Part shown: positions 42,970 through 51,759 of the stretch, in pieces | Layout of the letters: every line of letters begins with the position of its first letter | How positions within the stretch are numbered: position 1 is the stretch's first letter | Source: Hypericibacter adhaerens | Lineage (GTDB): Bacteria; Pseudomonadota; Alphaproteobacteria; Dongiales; Dongiaceae | NCBI RefSeq assembly: GCF_008728835.1 | Contig: NZ_CP042582.1 | Span: 620,001 to 684,000, forward strand | Length of the DNA stretch: 64,000 nt | Reading direction: 5' to 3' | Translations under genes and position numbers: made by a program | The notes under the pieces: model-generated | What the model was told of the DNA's origin: nothing | Databases searched by the model: none | The model's input: only the letters and a program-made list of their open reading frames with translations

Positions 42970-44631
42970 ATGGCCAAAGACCATCGCCTGCTCGACCTGC
43001 TCCGGCGCCGGCGCACGGAGCATGAGAACCACCTGATCGACATGCTGCTGAACGGTCAGGTCAACCGGCGCGAGTTCATGCGCCACGGCGCGGTGCTGGG
43101 CATGTCGATCCCGCTGCTCGGCGGCATCGCGGCCGCGGCCGGCGTCGGCACCTTCCCCAACCTCGCGCGCGCCGCGACCGGCGGCGGCACGGTCAAGATC
43201 GCCATGACGGTTCCGGCCGCCGCGATCGAGCCCGTCAGCGTCGCCGACAATGGCGGCCTCTGCATGCTGAGCCAGGTGGGCGAATATCTTTGCGTCGACG
43301 GCGCCGACCTCACCCTGCGCCCGGTGCTGGCCAACAGCTGGGCGCCCAACAAGGACGGCTCGGTCTGGACCTTCAAGCTCCGGCAGGGCGTGAAATTCCA
43401 TGACGGCACGCCGATGACGGCGAACGACGTGGTCGCGACCATGGACCGGCTGGCGGACCCCGCCAACTCCTCGAACGCGCTCTCGGCCTTCACCGGCTAT
43501 CTCTCCAAGGGCGGCACGAGGAAGGTCGATTCCTACACGGTTGAGTTCCATCTCGACGCGCCCAACGGCAACTTCCCCTACCTGGTCTCGTCGGACAACT
43601 ACAACGCGATCATCATCCCGGCCGACTACAAGGGCGACTTCGAGGCGCATTTCAACGGCACCGGCCCCTTCAAGCTCGAGAAATACACGCCCAAGGTCGG
43701 CGCCTCCTTCGTGCGCAACGACGATTACTGGGGCCCGAAGGCGCTGCCCGACCGGCTCGAATTCACCTTCTACTCGGACATCCAGCCGCAGATCCTGGCG
43801 CTCCAGGGCGGCCAGGTGCATGTCGTGCAGCAGACGCCCGTGCTCGCGGCCGTGCCGATCATGAAGGACCCGAAGATCGAGATCATGAGCCTGCCCTCGA
43901 TCGCGCATCAGCAGGTGCACATGCGCACCGACATGGAGCCCTTCAAGGACAAGCGCGTCCGCCAGGCGATCGCGCTCTGCCTCGACCGGCCGAAGCTGAT
44001 CAAGGGCCTGATGCAGGGCCGCGCGCAGATCGGCAATGACAGCCCCTTCGCCGCCGCCTATCCCTCGACCGACAAGACCGTGCAGCAGCGCGAGAAGAAC
44101 ATCGCCGAAGCCAAGCAGCTCATGGAGGCGGCGGGGATGAAGAAGGGCTTCGAGGTCACGCTGACGACCGAGAAGTATCTCGAGATCCCGGAATATGCGC
44201 AGCTCATCCAGAGCGCCGTGAAGGAGATCAAGGGCAAGATCACGCTCAAGATCGAGGATCAGGGCGCCTATTACGGCGATGCCGTCTATGGCAAGTCGGA
44301 TTGGCTCGATTCGACCATGGGCATCACCGACTACGGCCATCGGGGCGTGCCGAACGTCTATCTCTCCGCACCCTTGCGCAGCGACGGCACCTGGAACTCG
44401 GCGCATTTCAAGAACCCGCAGTACGACCAGATGGTCTCCAGCTACATCGCAGCGCTCGACCTTCAGGCGCAGCGCGACGTGGCCGGCAAGATCCAGCGCC
44501 TGCTGCTGGATGAGACGCCGGTGATCTTCGCCTACTTCTACGACTACCTGACCGCGATCCGGAAAGGTGTCATCGGCGTGCAGCCGACGGCGATGGGACA
44601 TCTGTTCCTGAGCCAGACCACCGGCGTCTGA
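42970..44631 (+). CDS. peptide/nickel-type ABC transporter substrate-binding protein, Tat-exported
   Basis: A 553-residue family-5 solute-binding protein (DppA/OppA type). An unusually long N-region precedes the twin-arginine motif NRREFMRHG, then a hydrophobic stretch and cleavage after LARA, so Tat export as a folded protein is likely. Family motifs in the mature part are WTFKLRQGVKFHDG and TANDVVATMDRLADP. It should bind an oligopeptide or another small molecule; lobe I and lobe II look complete. A perfect hairpin follows its stop. Confidence 0.93.
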   Translation: MAKDHRLLDLLRRRRTEHENHLIDMLLNGQVNRREFMRHGAVLGMSIPLLGGIAAAAGVGTFPNLARAATGGGTVKIAMTVPAAAIEPVSVADNGGLCMLSQVGEYLCVDGADLTLRPVLANSWAPNKDGSVWTFKLRQGVKFHDGTPMTANDVVATMDRLADPANSSNALSAFTGYLSKGGTRKVDSYTVEFHLDAPNGNFPYLVSSDNYNAIIIPADYKGDFEAHFNGTGPFKLEKYTPKVGASFVRNDDYWGPKALPDRLEFTFYSDIQPQILALQGGQVHVVQQTPVLAAVPIMKDPKIEIMSLPSIAHQQVHMRTDMEPFKDKRVRQAIALCLDRPKLIKGLMQGRAQIGNDSPFAAAYPSTDKTVQQREKNIAEAKQLMEAAGMKKGFEVTLTTEKYLEIPEYAQLIQSAVKEIKGKITLKIEDQGAYYGDAVYGKSDWLDSTMGITDYGHRGVPNVYLSAPLRSDGTWNSAHFKNPQYDQMVSSYIAALDLQAQRDVAGKIQRLLLDETPVIFAYFYDYLTAIRKGVIGVQPTAMGHLFLSQTTGV

Positions 44632-44660
44632 AGGGTTTGACGCAAGTCGATTGATCGTTT

Positions 44661-44688
44661 CCGCGGCCGGCCTGAAGGCCGGCCGCGG
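44661..44688 (+). terminator. perfect stem-loop after the peptide-binding protein gene
   Basis: CCGCGGCCGGCC (44661-44672) pairs perfectly with GGCCGGCCGCGG (44677-44688) around a TGAA loop. There is no T-run, so an mRNA-stabilising or attenuating role inside the operon is likely, like the two other binding-protein genes in the window. Confidence 0.65.
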
Positions 44689-44715
44689 GACCTTGCGGCA
44701 TCGGGAGAGCGAGCC

Positions 44716-45669
44716 ATCGCCGGCTTCATCCTCAAACGCATCCTCCTGTCCCTGATCACGCTCTGGGTCCTCAGCGTGATCGTCTTCGCGGGCTCCCAGC
44801 TTCTGCCGGGCAATGTCGGGCGTGCCATGCTGGGGCCGCTGGCCGACCAGCGCGCCGTCGACAATCTCAATCACGAGCTGGGCGTCGACCGCCCGGTGCT
44901 GGTGCAATATACCGACTGGATCGTCCATTTCGCCGAGGGCGACATGGGCATGTCCTACACGCTGCGCCATCCGGTGACGGATTTCGTGGTCGCGGCGATG
45001 AAGAACTCGCTGAAGCTGGCGCTGGTCGCGTTCGTGCTGGTCGTGCCGCTCAGCATCTTCGGCGGCGTCTGGGCGGCCCTCCATGTGGGAAGGCCCATCG
45101 ACCGCATCATCACCATCTTCGGTCTCTCCACCACGGTGCTGCCGGAATTCGTCTCCGGCATCGTGCTGATCCTGGTCTTCGCCGTCTGGCTGCAATGGCT
45201 GCCGATCTCGGCGAGCTGGCCCGAGGGGGCCGGCATCCTCACCCAGGTCTATTACCTGATCCTGCCTTCGATCCCGCTGGTGCTGGTGCTGTTCGGCTAT
45301 ATCGCGCGCATGGCGCGGGCGGGCACGGTCGAGGCGCTCGATTCCGACTACACTCGCACCGCGGTGCTGAAGGGCCTGCCCTTTCCGGTGGTGATCTGGC
45401 GCCACGTGCTGCGCAACGCGCTGCTGCCGACCATCACCGTCATCGCCACCCAGACCGGCTACCTGATCGGCGGCCTCGTGGTGGTGGAGACGCTGTTCCA
45501 CTATCAGGGCATCGGCGGGCTGATCTACGCCGCCGCCAAGAGCAAGGACTTCCCCATGCTCCAGGCCGGCGTCCTCTCCGTGGGCATCGTCTATATGGTG
45601 GCGACGCTCACCGCCGACATTCTCTATTCGGTGTTCAATCCCCGCATCCGCTACGGAGCCCAGGGATGA
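44716..45669 (+). CDS. peptide/nickel-type ABC transporter permease (DppB-like), apparent ATC start
   Basis: A protein of about 317 residues with the DppB layout. The first helix begins AGFILKRILLSLITLWVLSV. The only in-frame ATG/GTG/TTG upstream of residue 20 is absent, and the first GTG (44776) would cut off helix 1. ATC at 44716 follows GGGAGAG by 6 bases and matches the expected N-terminus, so an unusual ATC initiation codon is proposed; a sequencing error there is the alternative. FGYIARMARAGTVEALDSDY, the EAA-type loop that touches the ATPase, is intact. The stop overlaps the next start (ATGA). Confidence 0.85.
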   Translation: MAGFILKRILLSLITLWVLSVIVFAGSQLLPGNVGRAMLGPLADQRAVDNLNHELGVDRPVLVQYTDWIVHFAEGDMGMSYTLRHPVTDFVVAAMKNSLKLALVAFVLVVPLSIFGGVWAALHVGRPIDRIITIFGLSTTVLPEFVSGIVLILVFAVWLQWLPISASWPEGAGILTQVYYLILPSIPLVLVLFGYIARMARAGTVEALDSDYTRTAVLKGLPFPVVIWRHVLRNALLPTITVIATQTGYLIGGLVVVETLFHYQGIGGLIYAAAKSKDFPMLQAGVLSVGIVYMVATLTADILYSVFNPRIRYGAQG

Positions 45670-46550
45670 GCGTCGGCACCACCACGCCCGCCGCCGCCTC
45701 CGCGCTCGGCGCCAGCCGCCTCAAGGAATGGGGCGAGATCGCGCGCCAGCTGCTGCGCTCGCCGACCTTCCTCGCGGGCGCGCTGATCCTGGGCTTCTGG
45801 ATCTTCTGCGCCCTCTTCGGCGACCTGATCGTGCCCTACGACCCGCTGGAGACCGATCTCCTCGCCGTGCTGGAGCCGCCCTCGGCCGACCACTGGTTCG
45901 GCGCCGACCAGCTCGGCCGCGACGTGTTCTCGCGCGTCATCACCGGCTCGCGCGACATCCTGACGGTGGCGCCGCTGGCGACCCTCCTCAGCACCATCCT
46001 CGGCACGCTTCTGGGCCTGGTGACCGGCTATTTCCGCGGCGTCGTGGACGACGTGCTGAGCCGCATCATCGACGCGCTCCTGTCGCTGCCGACGGTCCTG
46101 ATCGGCCTCGTGGCGCTCACCTCGCTCGGGACGTCGAACACCACGGTCATATTCGTCATCGCCTTCAGCTTCGCGCCCATCATCGCCCGCACCGTGCGCG
46201 CAAGCGTGCTCTCCGAGCGCGAGCTCGACTATGTTGCGGCCGCCCGGCTCCGGCGCGAGAGCAGCCTCTACATCATGCTGGCCGAGATCCTGCCCAACGT
46301 GCTGCCGCCGATCCTGGTAGAGTTCAATGTGCGGCTGGGCTACGCGATCTTCACGGTCGCGACCCTGAGCTTCATGGGTTTCGGCATCCAGCCGCCTTCG
46401 CCCGACTGGGGCCTCACCATCTCCGAGAATTACGGTCTCGTGGGTGGCGGCTACTGGTGGACGGTGATCTACGACGCGGTCGCCATCGCCTCGCTGGTGG
46501 TGGGCGTCAATCTCATCGCCGATTCCATCCAGGGGGTGCTGGATGGCTGA
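45666..46550 (+). CDS. peptide/nickel-type ABC transporter permease (DppC-like)
   Basis: A 294-residue permease of the DppC type: an N-terminal helix after a cytoplasmic leader, PSADHWFGADQLGRDVFSRV (the conserved periplasmic segment of this group), and RTVRASVLSERELDYVAAAR as the ATPase-contact loop. ATG 45666 overlaps the DppB-like stop; the next gene starts 8 bases before its end. It forms the channel with the preceding permease. Confidence 0.95.
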   Translation: MSVGTTTPAAASALGASRLKEWGEIARQLLRSPTFLAGALILGFWIFCALFGDLIVPYDPLETDLLAVLEPPSADHWFGADQLGRDVFSRVITGSRDILTVAPLATLLSTILGTLLGLVTGYFRGVVDDVLSRIIDALLSLPTVLIGLVALTSLGTSNTTVIFVIAFSFAPIIARTVRASVLSERELDYVAAARLRRESSLYIMLAEILPNVLPPILVEFNVRLGYAIFTVATLSFMGFGIQPPSPDWGLTISENYGLVGGGYWWTVIYDAVAIASLVVGVNLIADSIQGVLDG

Positions 46551-48588
46551 GACGGCCACCGCGCAATCCGTCAGCCTCGCGGCCGCGTCGGCCGATGCGC
46601 TCGAGGTCGAGAATCTCGACGTCGTCTACGAGGTCCGCGGCCGCGACCGGCAGGTGCTGAGCGGCCTGAGCTTCCGCATCGGCCGCGGCGAGGCCTATGG
46701 GCTGGTCGGCGAATCCGGCTGCGGCAAATCGACGGCGGCGCTGGCCGCCGTGCGCTACCTGCCGCGCAACGGCCGCGTCAGCGCCGGGAAGATCCGCGTC
46801 GACGGCCGCGACCTGCTGACGATGGGCCCGGCCGATCTGAGGGCTTTGCGCGCGAAATCGGTCTCGATGGTCTATCAGGACCCCGGCCGCGCGCTCAATC
46901 CCTCGATCAAGGTCGGCGAGCAGCTGGCCGAGGTGTTCGAGTTCGCCGGATTGCGCCGCAAGGAATCGCTCGACCGCTCGGTCGCCATGCTCGAGCGCGT
47001 GCGGATCGTCGATCCCCGGCGCGTCATGGAGCGCTATCCGCACCAGCTCTCGGGCGGCATGCAGCAGCGCGTCTCGATCGCCATGGCGCTCGCCACCAAC
47101 CCGGCGCTCCTGATCCTGGACGAGCCCACCACCGGCCTCGACGTCACGGTCGAGGCCGAGGTGCTCGACCTGGTCGAGCAGCTGCGCGGCGAGTTCCGCA
47201 CCTCGATCCTCTTCATCAGCCACAATCTCGCGGTGGTGTCGCGGGTCTGCGAGCGGGTCGGCGTGCTCTATGCCGGCAAGCTGGTGGAGGAGGGGCCGAC
47301 CCAGGCGGTCTTCAACGACCCCCGCCATCCCTATTCGGTGGGACTCCTGCGCTGCCTGCCGCGGCGCGGCCGGCGCAAGGATCACGGCCGCCTCGACACC
47401 ATCCCGGGCTTCCTGCCGCTGCCCGGCAGCCATGTGACGGGCTGCATCTTCGCCGAGCGCTGCGGGCTCGCCGACGATCATTGCCGCCAGGTCGAGCCCG
47501 CGCTCGCCGATCTCGGCGGCCGCGCCACCCGCTGCCACTATCCGGACCGCGCGCCCGCTCTGCCGCGCGTGCTGGCCTCCGACGCGCCGGTGGCGAAGCC
47601 GCAGGCCAATGCCAAGCCGATCCTCGCCATCCGCGACCTCTCCAAGACCTTCGAGAGCGGCGGCCACAAGGTGGCGGCGCTGCGCGACGTCAATCTCGAC
47701 CTCAGGCCCGGCGAGACGCTGGGGCTGGTGGGCGAATCCGGCAGCGGCAAGACCACGCTGGCGCGGCTGATCCTGGGCCTGACCGCCCCCGACAAGGGCG
47801 GGAGCATCATGCTCGACGGTGCCATGCTGCCGGCGGCCCTGGTCGGCCGCTCGAGCCGGCAGGTCAAGCAGCTCCAGATCGTGTTCCAGAATCCGGATTC
47901 GGCCCTCAACCGTTCCCACACGGTGCGCGGCCTCATCGGGCGCGCGATCACCAAGCTCGCCGGCATCAAGGGCGGCGACGTGATGGCGCGGCTGCTCGAG
48001 CTCACCCGCGTGGTGCGGCTCGCCGACCGCTATCTCAACGCCAAGCCGCGCCAGCTCTCGGGCGGCTTGAAGCAGCGCGTCGCGATCGCGCGTGCCTTCG
48101 CGGGCGATCCGCGCGTGGTGGTCTGCGACGAGCCGACCTCGGCCCTCGACGTCTCGGTGCAGGCGGCGATCCTCAACCTGCTCGCCGACCTGCAGGCGAT
48201 GCAGGGGGTGAGCTATGTCTTCATCTCGCACGACCTCGGCGTCGTCCGCTATCTGTCGGACCGGATCGCCGTGCTCTATCTCGGCCGCCTGATGCAGGTG
48301 GGCACGGCCGAGCAGGTCTTCGCCGGGCCCTATCACCCCTATACCGAGGCGCTGCTCTCGGCGATCCCCACCCTCGACGGCCGCCAGCCCGAACGCATCC
48401 GCCTGACGGGCGAGATCCCGAGCGCCATCAACCCGCCGAAGGGTTGCGTCTTCCACACCCGCTGCCCGCACAAGATCGGCGCCATCTGCGAAAGCCAGGA
48501 ACCGCCCCTGACCGAGATCGCCGGCGGCGATTTCGTCCGCTGCCATATCCCCGTGGCCGAGCTGCCGAGGGCGCAGGTGGCGGGGTGA
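46543..48588 (+). CDS. peptide/nickel-type ABC transporter ATP-binding protein, DppD-DppF fusion
   Basis: A 681-residue protein with two complete nucleotide-binding domains in tandem. Domain 1: Walker A GESGCGKST, signature SGGMQQRVS, Walker B LLILDEPTTGLD. Domain 2: GESGSGKTT, LSGGLKQRVA and CDEPTSALD. Both have the C-terminal oligopeptide extension with Cys residues (CIFAERCGLADDHC and CVFHTRCPHKIGAIC) typical of DppD/DppF, where an Fe-S cluster is likely. It powers the importer 42970-48588. Fused forms are a known family variant. Confidence 0.95.
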   Translation: MAETATAQSVSLAAASADALEVENLDVVYEVRGRDRQVLSGLSFRIGRGEAYGLVGESGCGKSTAALAAVRYLPRNGRVSAGKIRVDGRDLLTMGPADLRALRAKSVSMVYQDPGRALNPSIKVGEQLAEVFEFAGLRRKESLDRSVAMLERVRIVDPRRVMERYPHQLSGGMQQRVSIAMALATNPALLILDEPTTGLDVTVEAEVLDLVEQLRGEFRTSILFISHNLAVVSRVCERVGVLYAGKLVEEGPTQAVFNDPRHPYSVGLLRCLPRRGRRKDHGRLDTIPGFLPLPGSHVTGCIFAERCGLADDHCRQVEPALADLGGRATRCHYPDRAPALPRVLASDAPVAKPQANAKPILAIRDLSKTFESGGHKVAALRDVNLDLRPGETLGLVGESGSGKTTLARLILGLTAPDKGGSIMLDGAMLPAALVGRSSRQVKQLQIVFQNPDSALNRSHTVRGLIGRAITKLAGIKGGDVMARLLELTRVVRLADRYLNAKPRQLSGGLKQRVAIARAFAGDPRVVVCDEPTSALDVSVQAAILNLLADLQAMQGVSYVFISHDLGVVRYLSDRIAVLYLGRLMQVGTAEQVFAGPYHPYTEALLSAIPTLDGRQPERIRLTGEIPSAINPPKGCVFHTRCPHKIGAICESQEPPLTEIAGGDFVRCHIPVAELPRAQVAG

Positions 48589-48600
48589 ATCAGCTTGCTA

Positions 48601-48735
48601 TCCCCTCCCCCCTCGCGGGGGAGGGTTAGGGAGGGGGAAGTCTCAGTAGGAGATAATCTATCGAGATTTGCGCGCGCCTGCTTCCTCGATCGAGCAGCCC
48701 CCTCCCCAACCCTCCCCCGCGAGGGGGGAGGGGAT
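48601..48735. repeat. REP/BIME-like composite palindrome
   Basis: TCCCCTCCCCCCTCGCGGGGGAGGG followed by TTAGGGAGGGGG, then about 60 bases, then CCCCCTCCCCAACCCTCCCCC and its inverse ending at 48735 (each arm quoted in part). It has the same two-unit layout as 18542 and 58252, and separates the ABC operon from the acyl-activating genes. Confidence 0.75.
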
Positions 48736-48835
48736 GCTTCCTTCACTTCTCGCCGCCCTTGCCATTTCCTCACCGTTTCTTGACCCTTGGGCGCGAGGAT
48801 TCGCGGTTTCACGGGTCAGGGAGCGGGCCCACGCC

Positions 48836-50293
48836 ATGCGTCTGGAGGCCATCGGGTTCGGCAGCGTGACCGACCTCGTCAGCGGCGTGACGCTGACGGG
48901 GGCGGCGCTGCGCGCCGAGGCGGTGCGCCGGGCGGCGATCCTGGCCGGCCACGGGCTGGGGCCGGGGCAGGCGGCCCTCATCACCCATGGCGGCACGCCC
49001 GGTTTCTTCTGCGACCTCTTCGCCGTCTGGCAGTGCGGCGCCATCGCGGCTTGCGCCAACCCGGGCCTGACCCGCGACGAGCTCGCGACCGTGGCGGGCT
49101 TCCTCTCGCCGAAGCTGCTCCTGGCGACGGACGGTTTCGCCCATGGCCAGGGCCTGTCCCTGCCGATCCTCGATCTCAAGCGCGAGCACGGGGCGGCCGA
49201 GGCCGCGGCCCCTGCGGGTCTTCTCGGCGGCGGCCTCGACGACACGGCGCTGCTGCTCTTCACCTCGGGCACGACGGGCGCGCCCAAGGGCGTCGCCCAC
49301 AGCTATCGCTCGATCCTGGCGCGCCTGGCGCTGAACCGCGCCCATATCGGCCTGGCCGATCTCGCGCGCACGCTCTGCGTGCTGCCGACCCATTTCGGCC
49401 ATGGCCTGATCGGCAACTGCCTGACGCCGCTCTTCGCCGGCGGCGATCTCTATCTCCATGGCGCGGGCGGCCTCGCCACGGCGGCCGCCCTGCCGCAGAC
49501 GATCGACGATCACGCCATCACCTTCATGAGCTCGGTGCCGAGCTTCTGGAAGATCGCGCTCAAGGCGGGCAAGCCGCCCAAGGGCGGATCGCTGGCGCGC
49601 GTCCATATCGGCTCCGCACCCTTGGGCGCCGATCTCTGGCGCCAGGTGATGGGCTGGAGTGGCACCGACCGGGTGGTGAACATGTATGGCATCACCGAGA
49701 CGGCGAACTGGGTCGCCGGCGCCTCGGCCGCGGAAGGCGGGCCCGAGGACGGGCTGATCGGCCGGCTCTGGGGCGGTCAGGCCGCGATCCTCACGGGCGA
49801 AGGCCGGCTCCTGGCCGAGGGCGAAGGCGAGATCCTGCTGCAGACCCCGAGCCTGATGCAGGGCTACTGGCGGCGCCCCGATCTGACCGCGCCCGTGCTC
49901 CAGGCCGGCTGGTTCCATACCGGCGATATCGGCCGGCTCGATGCGGCCGGCACGCTGCGCCTGGTCGGGCGCCAGAAGGACGAGATCAACCGCGCCGGCA
50001 TGAAGATCAACCCGGCCGAGATCGATCTCTTCCTCGAGCGCCATCCGCAGGTGGCCGAGGCCTGCTGCTTCGCCATGGCCGACGCGGTCTCGGGCGAGAT
50101 CCTGGCGGCGGCGATCCGCACCACGGACAATGCGAAGCTGGCGCCGGCCGATCTCCGGGCCTGGTGCCTGGAGCGGATCCGGCGCGAGCTGGTGCCGGAG
50201 CGCTGGTTCCTGCTGCCGGAGATTCCCAAGACCGATCGTGGCAAGATCAGCCGCGCCACGGTGCGCCAGCATTGCGAAGGACTGAAACGGTGA
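48836..50293 (+). CDS. AMP-dependent acyl/aryl synthetase (adenylation enzyme)
   Basis: A protein of about 485 residues with the full ANL set: LLFTSGTTGAPKGVAHS, NMYGITETANW, GWFHTGDIGRLD, RQKDEINRAGMKINPAEID and the catalytic Lys in PKTDRGKISR. ATG 48836 is chosen; an upstream ATG at 48734 lies in a repeat. It probably activates a carboxylic acid and loads it on the carrier protein at 51027. The stop and the acyltransferase start overlap by four bases. Confidence 0.88.
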   Translation: MRLEAIGFGSVTDLVSGVTLTGAALRAEAVRRAAILAGHGLGPGQAALITHGGTPGFFCDLFAVWQCGAIAACANPGLTRDELATVAGFLSPKLLLATDGFAHGQGLSLPILDLKREHGAAEAAAPAGLLGGGLDDTALLLFTSGTTGAPKGVAHSYRSILARLALNRAHIGLADLARTLCVLPTHFGHGLIGNCLTPLFAGGDLYLHGAGGLATAAALPQTIDDHAITFMSSVPSFWKIALKAGKPPKGGSLARVHIGSAPLGADLWRQVMGWSGTDRVVNMYGITETANWVAGASAAEGGPEDGLIGRLWGGQAAILTGEGRLLAEGEGEILLQTPSLMQGYWRRPDLTAPVLQAGWFHTGDIGRLDAAGTLRLVGRQKDEINRAGMKINPAEIDLFLERHPQVAEACCFAMADAVSGEILAAAIRTTDNAKLAPADLRAWCLERIRRELVPERWFLLPEIPKTDRGKISRATVRQHCEGLKR

Positions 50294-51024
50294 ACGAGAA
50301 GACGCCATCGCCACGGGCCGCCGCGCCGGTTCCCGGCGCCGCCCAGCCGCCGCGCCTCCAGCCGAAAGCGGCCGCGCCGGCGGCGGCCGGGGCGGCAAAG
50401 CCGCATCCCGGCGTGCCGCTCGCCTCCTGGCGCCCCGGCCAGCCGCTGCGCCTCGAGACCGAGCATTATGTCGTGCGCTCGATGCAGCATGCCGATGTCT
50501 GCCCGGACTATCTCACCTGGACCCGGGACGAGGAGATCATGACCGGCGTCAACAGCGCCCCCAGCTCGATGACGATCGCGGACATCCACAAATATATCGA
50601 CCGCTTCAACAACAAGACCTCGTTCCATTTCGGCGTCTTCCTCAAGGAGACGGGCCGGCTGATCGGCTTCTATTCCTGCTATTGGGACCGCCGGCACAAT
50701 CTCGCCAGCACCAACGTGGTGATCGGCGACAAGGCCTGGTGGGGCAAGGGCGCGGTGCTCGAGACCCGCAACGCCATCATCGATTTCATGTTCGACAAGC
50801 TGAAGGTCGGCAAGATCTGGGGCAACCCGATGGCGCGCAACGTGCCTTCGGTCTTCAACTACCGCGCCCAGGGCTTCCGCTGCGAAGGGGTGCTGAAGCG
50901 CCACCGCATCAACCCCGCCGGCGAGCGCGTCGACCAGTTCATGTTCGGTCTCCTGCCCGAGGACTGGGCCGCGCACAAGGCCAAGCGCGCCGCCGCGAAG
51001 CCCGCGAAGAAGACGGGAGCCTGA
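50290..51024 (+). CDS. GNAT-family acyltransferase with low-complexity N-terminus
   Basis: A 244-residue protein. The first 45 residues are Ala/Pro-rich and unstructured. The GNAT fold follows (FGVFLKETGRLIGFYSCYW, VVIGDKAWWGKGAVLETR with the acyl-CoA-binding QxxGxG-like turn, and the conserved NPMARNVPSVFNYRAQGF). RimJ/RimL-type acetyltransferases look like this. It starts with GTG 50290 inside the ligase stop. With the ligase and carrier protein it may transfer an acyl group from carrier or CoA to an amine. The true acceptor is unknown. Confidence 0.85.
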   Translation: MNEKTPSPRAAAPVPGAAQPPRLQPKAAAPAAAGAAKPHPGVPLASWRPGQPLRLETEHYVVRSMQHADVCPDYLTWTRDEEIMTGVNSAPSSMTIADIHKYIDRFNNKTSFHFGVFLKETGRLIGFYSCYWDRRHNLASTNVVIGDKAWWGKGAVLETRNAIIDFMFDKLKVGKIWGNPMARNVPSVFNYRAQGFRCEGVLKRHRINPAGERVDQFMFGLLPEDWAAHKAKRAAAKPAKKTGA

Positions 51025-51026
51025 TC

Positions 51027-51266
51027 ATGACGACCCGCGCCAAGGCCCTGCTCGCGACCGCGCTCGAGATCGACGCGGCGACGCTGCCCGACGACGCCTC
51101 GATCGCGACACTCGAAGCTTGGGACAGCCTCGCCCATCTGCGCCTCGTCCAGGCGCTCGAAGCGGCCCTCGGCCGCGAGCTTCCGGCCGAGCATATCTTC
51201 GCGATCGCAAGCCTTGCGGACGTGGCGGCGGTGCTGGAGGGAAGGCCACTCGCTGCCACGGCGTAG
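51027..51266 (+). CDS. acyl carrier protein
   Basis: A 79-residue four-helix carrier domain. The phosphopantetheine attachment Ser34 lies in AWDSLAHLRLV, and ELPAEHIFAIASLADV is helix 3/4 of the fold. It starts 3 bases after the acyltransferase stop. Lacking ketosynthase or NRPS genes nearby, it probably carries one acyl or aminoacyl unit made by the ligase at 48836. Confidence 0.88.
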   Translation: MTTRAKALLATALEIDAATLPDDASIATLEAWDSLAHLRLVQALEAALGRELPAEHIFAIASLADVAAVLEGRPLAATA

Positions 51267-51276
51267 GCGAGAAGAT

Positions 51277-51756
51277 ATGGTGACGCGGACCTTGGGAAGG
51301 CTCGGTATCCTCGGAAGCGCCGTGATGCTGGCGTTGTCGGTCCTTCTTTGCGGCCCTGCGCGCGCAGATGATCAAGCACAGATCGCCGCCGCCTTTACGC
51401 GCTTCATCGAAGCGGCCAACGCCCATGACCTCGATGCTGTCGGCGCGATCATCCTGGAGTCACCCGAGGTCGTCTGGTACGTCAATCACACGGATGCGCA
51501 GGGTCATGAAGGCGTCATGCGCTACTTTGAGCGCGTATTCGATGGCCGATGGAGCGCCAAGCCCGACCTGTCGCGGGCCAAGTGGACCAGGATGGGACCC
51601 GGCAGCTGGAAGCTGGTGTTGCCGATCGTCATCGCGGAGGGGTCGTCCGACGGGCCCGCTCAACCCCTCGATTTTGAAGTTTCGCAAGCCTGGCTCTTAA
51701 CGGCCGAGGGGTGGAAGCTTCTGGGCTTCGTCACCCGCTCCGAACCGGCGCCATAG
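51277..51756 (+). CDS. exported SnoaL/DUF4440-like (NTF2-fold) protein
   Basis: A protein of about 159 residues. ATG 51277 is followed by a signal peptide (LGILGSAVMLALSVLLCGPARA) and a cone-shaped NTF2-like domain with AAFTRFIEAANAHDLDAV, LESPEVVWYVNHTDAQG and VSQAWLLTAEGWKLLGF. Such proteins are often ligand-binding or small isomerases; no catalytic set is clear. The GC content of this gene is somewhat lower than that of its neighbours, which may indicate a different origin. Confidence 0.7.
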   Translation: MVTRTLGRLGILGSAVMLALSVLLCGPARADDQAQIAAAFTRFIEAANAHDLDAVGAIILESPEVVWYVNHTDAQGHEGVMRYFERVFDGRWSAKPDLSRAKWTRMGPGSWKLVLPIVIAEGSSDGPAQPLDFEVSQAWLLTAEGWKLLGFVTRSEPAP

Positions 51757-51759
51757 CCT

